A stretch of 64,000 bases of DNA, taken from NCBI GenBank assembly GCA_963716135.1, contig OY970289.1:3224001-3288000 (forward strand). The letters run 5' to 3'. Source of the stretch: CAVRAW01 sp963716135 (GTDB lineage Bacteria > Planctomycetota > Planctomycetia > Pirellulales > JADZDJ01). Shown in pieces: positions 61,373 to 64,000 of this stretch. Numbering within the stretch: the stretch's first letter is position 1; every line of letters starts with the position of its first letter. Under the pieces are notes generated by a model. It was not told the DNA's origin, ran no database searches, and saw only the letters and a program-made list of their open reading frames with translations. Both the position numbers and the translations under genes were made by a program.

Positions 61373-61492
61373 AAAGCGCGGCGGGCCGTGATTGCGATCG
61401 GCGCTGGAATCCCTCGCAGAGTCGCATCGATGCCAACTCACATGCATTGACTTGCTATGCCGCGGTATGCCAGGAGGGGGGGCCAGTTGACT
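61373..61492 (+). pseudogene. Degenerate fragment of a class I aldolase gene
   Basis: AAGCGCGGCGGGCCGTGATTG and GCGATCGG read KARRAVIAIG, like AKWRAVIAVG of the aldolase at 54642. In the next frame RIDANSHALTCYAAVCQEGG parallels CIEANAQALARYAALCQEAG. About 120 bp of similarity with many substitutions and at least one frame change: a decayed second aldolase copy or duplication scar directly after the ATPase gene. Confidence 0.7.
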
Positions 61493-61762
61493 CTCACCTT
61501 CCGAACGATTGCATCTTTGATGACTTGGTCTTCTGGCATCGGCCAACTGGCACATAGTCCGCGCAAGTGCCAAATCTTCCAAAAATCTTCGTTTCCTGAG
61601 GCTCGCAGCAGGGCCAGATCTGCGGTAAGTCACCGCCGCGCATCATTCCGAGAATACGGATGGGTTTCCAGGGCGCTAAGACCGTCCCGTCAAACCAATG
61701 AGTTTCTGACGCAGGCAGCGTGAAGCGCCGTCTGTCGGTCGATTCTCCCATCCACAAATTCA

Positions 61763-61790
61763 TTGCACCGCCTCCAGGGACTGGTATACT
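61763..61790 (+). promoter_or_regulatory. Promoter of candidate non-coding RNA, copy 2
   Basis: TTGCAC (61763-61768), a 16 bp spacer and TATACT (61785-61790), identical in both hexamers and spacer length to the copy at 5227-5200 on the other strand. Confidence 0.6.
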
Positions 61791-61796
61791 GACTGA

Positions 61797-61890
61797 TGTT
61801 CGCCGCTGGACTTGCTTCTTGGCGACGAACGTAAGCCCCACGCTGCGGAAGTCTCCAAGCGAAATTATCTGCGGCGCGGGGCTTCTCTAT
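61797..61890 (+). ncRNA. Candidate small RNA ending in a GC-rich hairpin, copy 2
   Basis: After the conserved promoter comes GGCGACGAACGTAAGCCCC and a hairpin with arms AAGCCCCACGCTGCGG (61833-61848) and CTGCGGCGCGGGGCTT (61869-61884), 16 bp with one mismatch and two wobble pairs. Copy 1 (5096-5193) shares promoter, intervening bases and both arms. The T tract here is poor (TTCTCTAT), so termination is less certain than in copy 1. Confidence 0.45.
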
Positions 61891-61924
61891 GCGCTGCTAA
61901 AATCACCCTGCCGCCGCGTGGGGA

Positions 61925-62025
61925 GCGATTTTCATATCATTGAGTTCCCGACGCGCAGCCTCGGTCTCATAAACACGGTGGTTTAACAAAGCGTCCCGCA
62001 ATTGACGAGTTGCTGAGACGAATTC
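61925..62025 (+). repeat. Fragments of dispersed repeats A and C
   Basis: TTGAGTTCCCGACGCGCAGC, CTCGGTCTCATAAACACGGTG, then CCGCAATTGACGAGTTGCTG and AGACGAATTC. A right half of family A joined to a type C end. A further trace (GTCAAACCAATGAGTTTCTG) is at 61690-61709. Confidence 0.7.
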
Positions 62026-62045
62026 GGCGGCGTAGCTGCCAAACT

Positions 62046-62200
62046 ATGACTTGGGAGTCGCAATAGTCGCGCCCAGTTCGCGCAAGAACGTTGCCATGTC
62101 GTGGTAGTCTGTGACTTTTTTGATATTCTGCCCCGCCGAAATAAGAGAATTGACGCGCCGCGCAGCCGGAAGGTCCGTCTTGTGGCTGGGAGTTTGCAGG
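62046..62200 (-). pseudogene. Possible C-terminal gene remnant downstream of hypE
   Basis: On the minus strand a protein-like frame reads PVLQTPSHKTDLPAARRVNS, LISAGQNIKKVTDYHDMATF and LRELGATIATPKS before a TAG at 62068-62066. No start codon with a ribosome binding site is seen, and an in-frame TGA lies upstream, so it is probably a fragment. I do not recognise the family. Confidence 0.3.
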
Positions 62201-62268
62201 ACGGGCCTGCCCGGACTGGACCGGTCTGGTCACCGATTGGCTTAAGAATGACAGCGCACCCGCAATCC

Positions 62269-63321
62269 TTAACAAATTCTCGGCAATGGAGCGCCTAATG
62301 GCTCATCCAGCGGCTGGAAACGGCCCAGGCTGCGTTGCACGAGAACTGGGGAGCCACTCTTTTCCTGAACATGTCCGATAACGGCGGCATGAGCCGAAAC
62401 CGGTACGCCGCGCAGTGCTTTGATCGCCACATCTCCGTGGCCGGCGGCAACGGCAACGACCATCGTCCCCTCGTTAGCGACATGCAATGGGTCCAAGCCC
62501 AATAGTTCGCAAACGCCGCGCACCTCAGGCGTGATTGGCAGCCGTCGTTCCTCCACTGCCATTGCACATCCGCTCGTAATGGCCCATTCATGCAATACGG
62601 CCGCGACTCCCCCGCGTGTGGCATCGCGCAGCGCTTTCACGGCAACTCCATGCAGGCGAAGCGCGTCGACCGCAACTGTCAATGGAGCGCAGTCGCTACT
62701 CGGCGTCGGCTGGAAATCCAACTGCTCCCGGGCCGCCATGACTGCCACACCGTGTCGGCCGATGGGGCCGCTCACGATCAATTCATCTCCCGGCTCGAGC
62801 GATTTAGGACCACTCATTGCAGGTGATATAAGTTCCCCAATACCAGCCGTGTTAATAAATAATTGATCGACTGCTCCACGCGGCACGACTTTGGTGTCGC
62901 CAGTCACAATGGCCACGTGAGCCTGACGTGCGGCCTCAGCGACGCTTTTCAGGATGTGGTCCAATTTCTCTTGGGGGAAACCTTCCTCCAGGATCAACGC
63001 CAGGCTGATCCACAACGGTCGCGCTCCCGACACCGCCAAATCGTTGATCGTTCCAAATACTGCCAAAGTGCCGATGTCGCCGCCGGGGAAGAACAACGGC
63101 GATACGACAAAGCTATCGGTGGTAAATGCCAGATCGCCCTGGCAGCGAGGCAGCATCGCGGCATCCTCGTAGCCGATCGATTGGCTGCCCACAAGGGGAA
63201 GAATCCGCTCCCGCAGCAACCGACGCAACGACCGACCTCCTTCGCCATGCGCAAGCGTGATTGCTTCGCCGATTGCGGCGGTAGAGCTTGGACACTGCAA
63301 ACCCACGATTTCCTCAGTCAT
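62269..63321 (-). CDS. hypE: Hydrogenase maturation factor HypE
   Basis: 350 residues. HypE dehydrates the carbamoyl group on its C-terminal cysteine to make the cyanide ligand of [NiFe] hydrogenase. AITLAHGEGGRSLRRLLRE opens the domain. IGYEDAAMLP, FTTDSFVVSPLFFPGGDIG, TINDLAVSGARPLWIS and GVAAVLHEWA match AIR-synthase-like family motifs. The C-terminus ends PLGAPLPRIC with the essential terminal cysteine. The ATG overlaps the hypD stop (ATGA). Its presence implies a [NiFe] hydrogenase elsewhere in the genome. Confidence 0.95.
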   Translation of the reverse strand: MTEEIVGLQCPSSTAAIGEAITLAHGEGGRSLRRLLRERILPLVGSQSIGYEDAAMLPRCQGDLAFTTDSFVVSPLFFPGGDIGTLAVFGTINDLAVSGARPLWISLALILEEGFPQEKLDHILKSVAEAARQAHVAIVTGDTKVVPRGAVDQLFINTAGIGELISPAMSGPKSLEPGDELIVSGPIGRHGVAVMAAREQLDFQPTPSSDCAPLTVAVDALRLHGVAVKALRDATRGGVAAVLHEWAITSGCAMAVEERRLPITPEVRGVCELLGLDPLHVANEGTMVVAVAAGHGDVAIKALRGVPVSAHAAVIGHVQEKSGSPVLVQRSLGRFQPLDEPLGAPLPRIC

Positions 63322-64000
63322 GCGCGGACCTCAGTTGGGCTGGATTTGGTGCGTCCACCGTAGCGGTAGTACGCGGCACAGGCCCCTTCGGACGAGACCA
63401 TCGGCGCACCCAGCGGATGGTCCGGCGTGCAATTGACGCCAAAGCTGGAACACTCCGTCGGCTTTATCCGGCCGGCCAAGACGTCGCCGCTACGACACTC
63501 AGTTACGTCAAGCACCGGCAAACGAAGGCCGCCGAAACGCTGTTCGGCGTCAAAATGCCTCCATTGCGGACGAAGTCGCAGGCCGCCACGAGGTATGACG
63601 CCAAAGCCGCGCCACGGACGATCGCAGGCTTCGTAAACCTCCGCGACCAATTCCTGAGCCGTCGGATTGCCTTCCCGTCGTGCAATTCGGGCATAGGAAT
63701 TGGCCACTTGCGGCGCCGCTGATTCAAGTTGTCGAACAGACTCCAAAATTCCCTGCAGCAGATCAACCGGTTCGAAACCGGTGACAACGACAGGCATTCG
63801 ATACCGCTCCACAAACGGCATGTATTCCTCACAACCGGTGATTGTGCAAACGTGCCCGGCGGCCAGAAATCCTTGCACCCGGCAGTCCGGTGACGCCGCG
63901 ATTGCCTCCATGGCAGGTAGCACCCGGACATGGGCCACCAGCAGGCTGAAATTGTCCAATCCTATCGCGTCGGCCTGCCGCAGGGCCAGCGCCGTGGCGG
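63318..64000 (-). CDS. hypD: Hydrogenase maturation factor HypD, N-terminus beyond window
   Basis: The last ~227 residues are visible. HypD is the Fe-S scaffold that delivers the Fe(CN)2CO unit with HypC. FSLLVAHVRVLPAMEAIAAS, GHVCTITGCEEYMPF, RYRMPVVVTGFEPVDLLQGI, DVTECRSGDVLAGRIKPTEC and FGVNCTPDHPLGAPMVSSEG with ACAAYYRYG contain the conserved cysteines of the [4Fe-4S] and redox sites. The frame continues through the window end. Overlaps hypE by four bases, so they are co-transcribed. Confidence 0.95.
   Translation of the reverse strand, partial: ATALALRQADAIGLDNFSLLVAHVRVLPAMEAIAASPDCRVQGFLAAGHVCTITGCEEYMPFVERYRMPVVVTGFEPVDLLQGILESVRQLESAAPQVANSYARIARREGNPTAQELVAEVYEACDRPWRGFGVIPRGGLRLRPQWRHFDAEQRFGGLRLPVLDVTECRSGDVLAGRIKPTECSSFGVNCTPDHPLGAPMVSSEGACAAYYRYGGRTKSSPTEVRA

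Overview
The window looks like a chromosome segment of a planctomycete (Planctomycetota, probably Pirellulales-like). This is inferred from gene content: a type I sulfatase, two PEP-CTERM proteins (one a dockerin-bearing serine hydrolase), a planctomycete-style ECF sigma factor beside a Ser/Thr kinase, four large membrane Ser/Thr kinases (three with TPR tails), and many small orphan proteins. No rRNA, tRNA or CRISPR array was found.

Layout. 0-3.4 kb: partial sulfatase and a complete IS110-family element. 3.3-7 kb: small genes, an XRE-like regulator broken by an in-frame stop, and csrA with an unusual leader. 7.3-10.3 kb: zinc-ribbon Ser/Thr kinase with TPRs. 10.6-13.5 kb: a DUF433/DUF5615 pair, a serine recombinase and a GAF histidine kinase. 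13.7-22 kb: small proteins, a Cache-HAMP-PP2C phosphatase, cytochrome b561, a cupin lipoprotein and a frameshifted metal P-type ATPase. 22-31 kb: a GT-C-like membrane protein, a PEP-CTERM autotransporter-repeat protein, DUF2975, another kinase and a secreted beta-propeller. 31.7-34.6 kb: an inverted paralogue of the 7.3 kb kinase. 35-38.4 kb: a sulfane-sulfur operon (persulfide dioxygenase-rhodanese, TauE, split YeeE/YedE). 38.6-47 kb: mixed genes, including a triply frameshifted kinase next to its ECF sigma factor. 47.4-61.4 kb: HdeD followed by a same-strand metabolic block: acetate kinase remnant, YihY, phosphoketolase (two frameshifts), DUF389, class I aldolase, mannose-6-phosphate isomerase, PMM-like HAD, GH130 and a proton P-type ATPase. 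62-64 kb: hypE and partial hypD.

The metabolic block fits a fermentative or low-energy mode. Phosphoketolase makes acetyl-phosphate, acetate kinase would convert it to ATP, aldolase and mannose enzymes handle hexose phosphates, and the P-type ATPase expels protons. The acetate kinase here is an in-frame fusion of a transposase N-terminus to the last ~285 residues, so this copy is probably inactive.

The most striking non-genic feature is a family of dispersed intergenic repeats (about 120-200 bp, at least 15 full or partial copies). They occupy most intergenic gaps from 1.7 to 48 kb, recur as fragments near 61.9 kb, and are absent from the metabolic block. Both IS110 copies are inserted at the same internal position of this repeat, suggesting the repeat is the target of an RNA-guided (bridge RNA) IS110 recombinase. 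Other non-coding candidates are a duplicated promoter-plus-hairpin unit (5.1 and 61.8 kb), a terminator hairpin upstream of csrA with GGA in its loop, and two promoter-terminator cassettes (18.2 and 50.8 kb).

Three genes carry single-base-type frameshifts. Either they are decaying or the assembly has indel errors; the sequence alone cannot decide.
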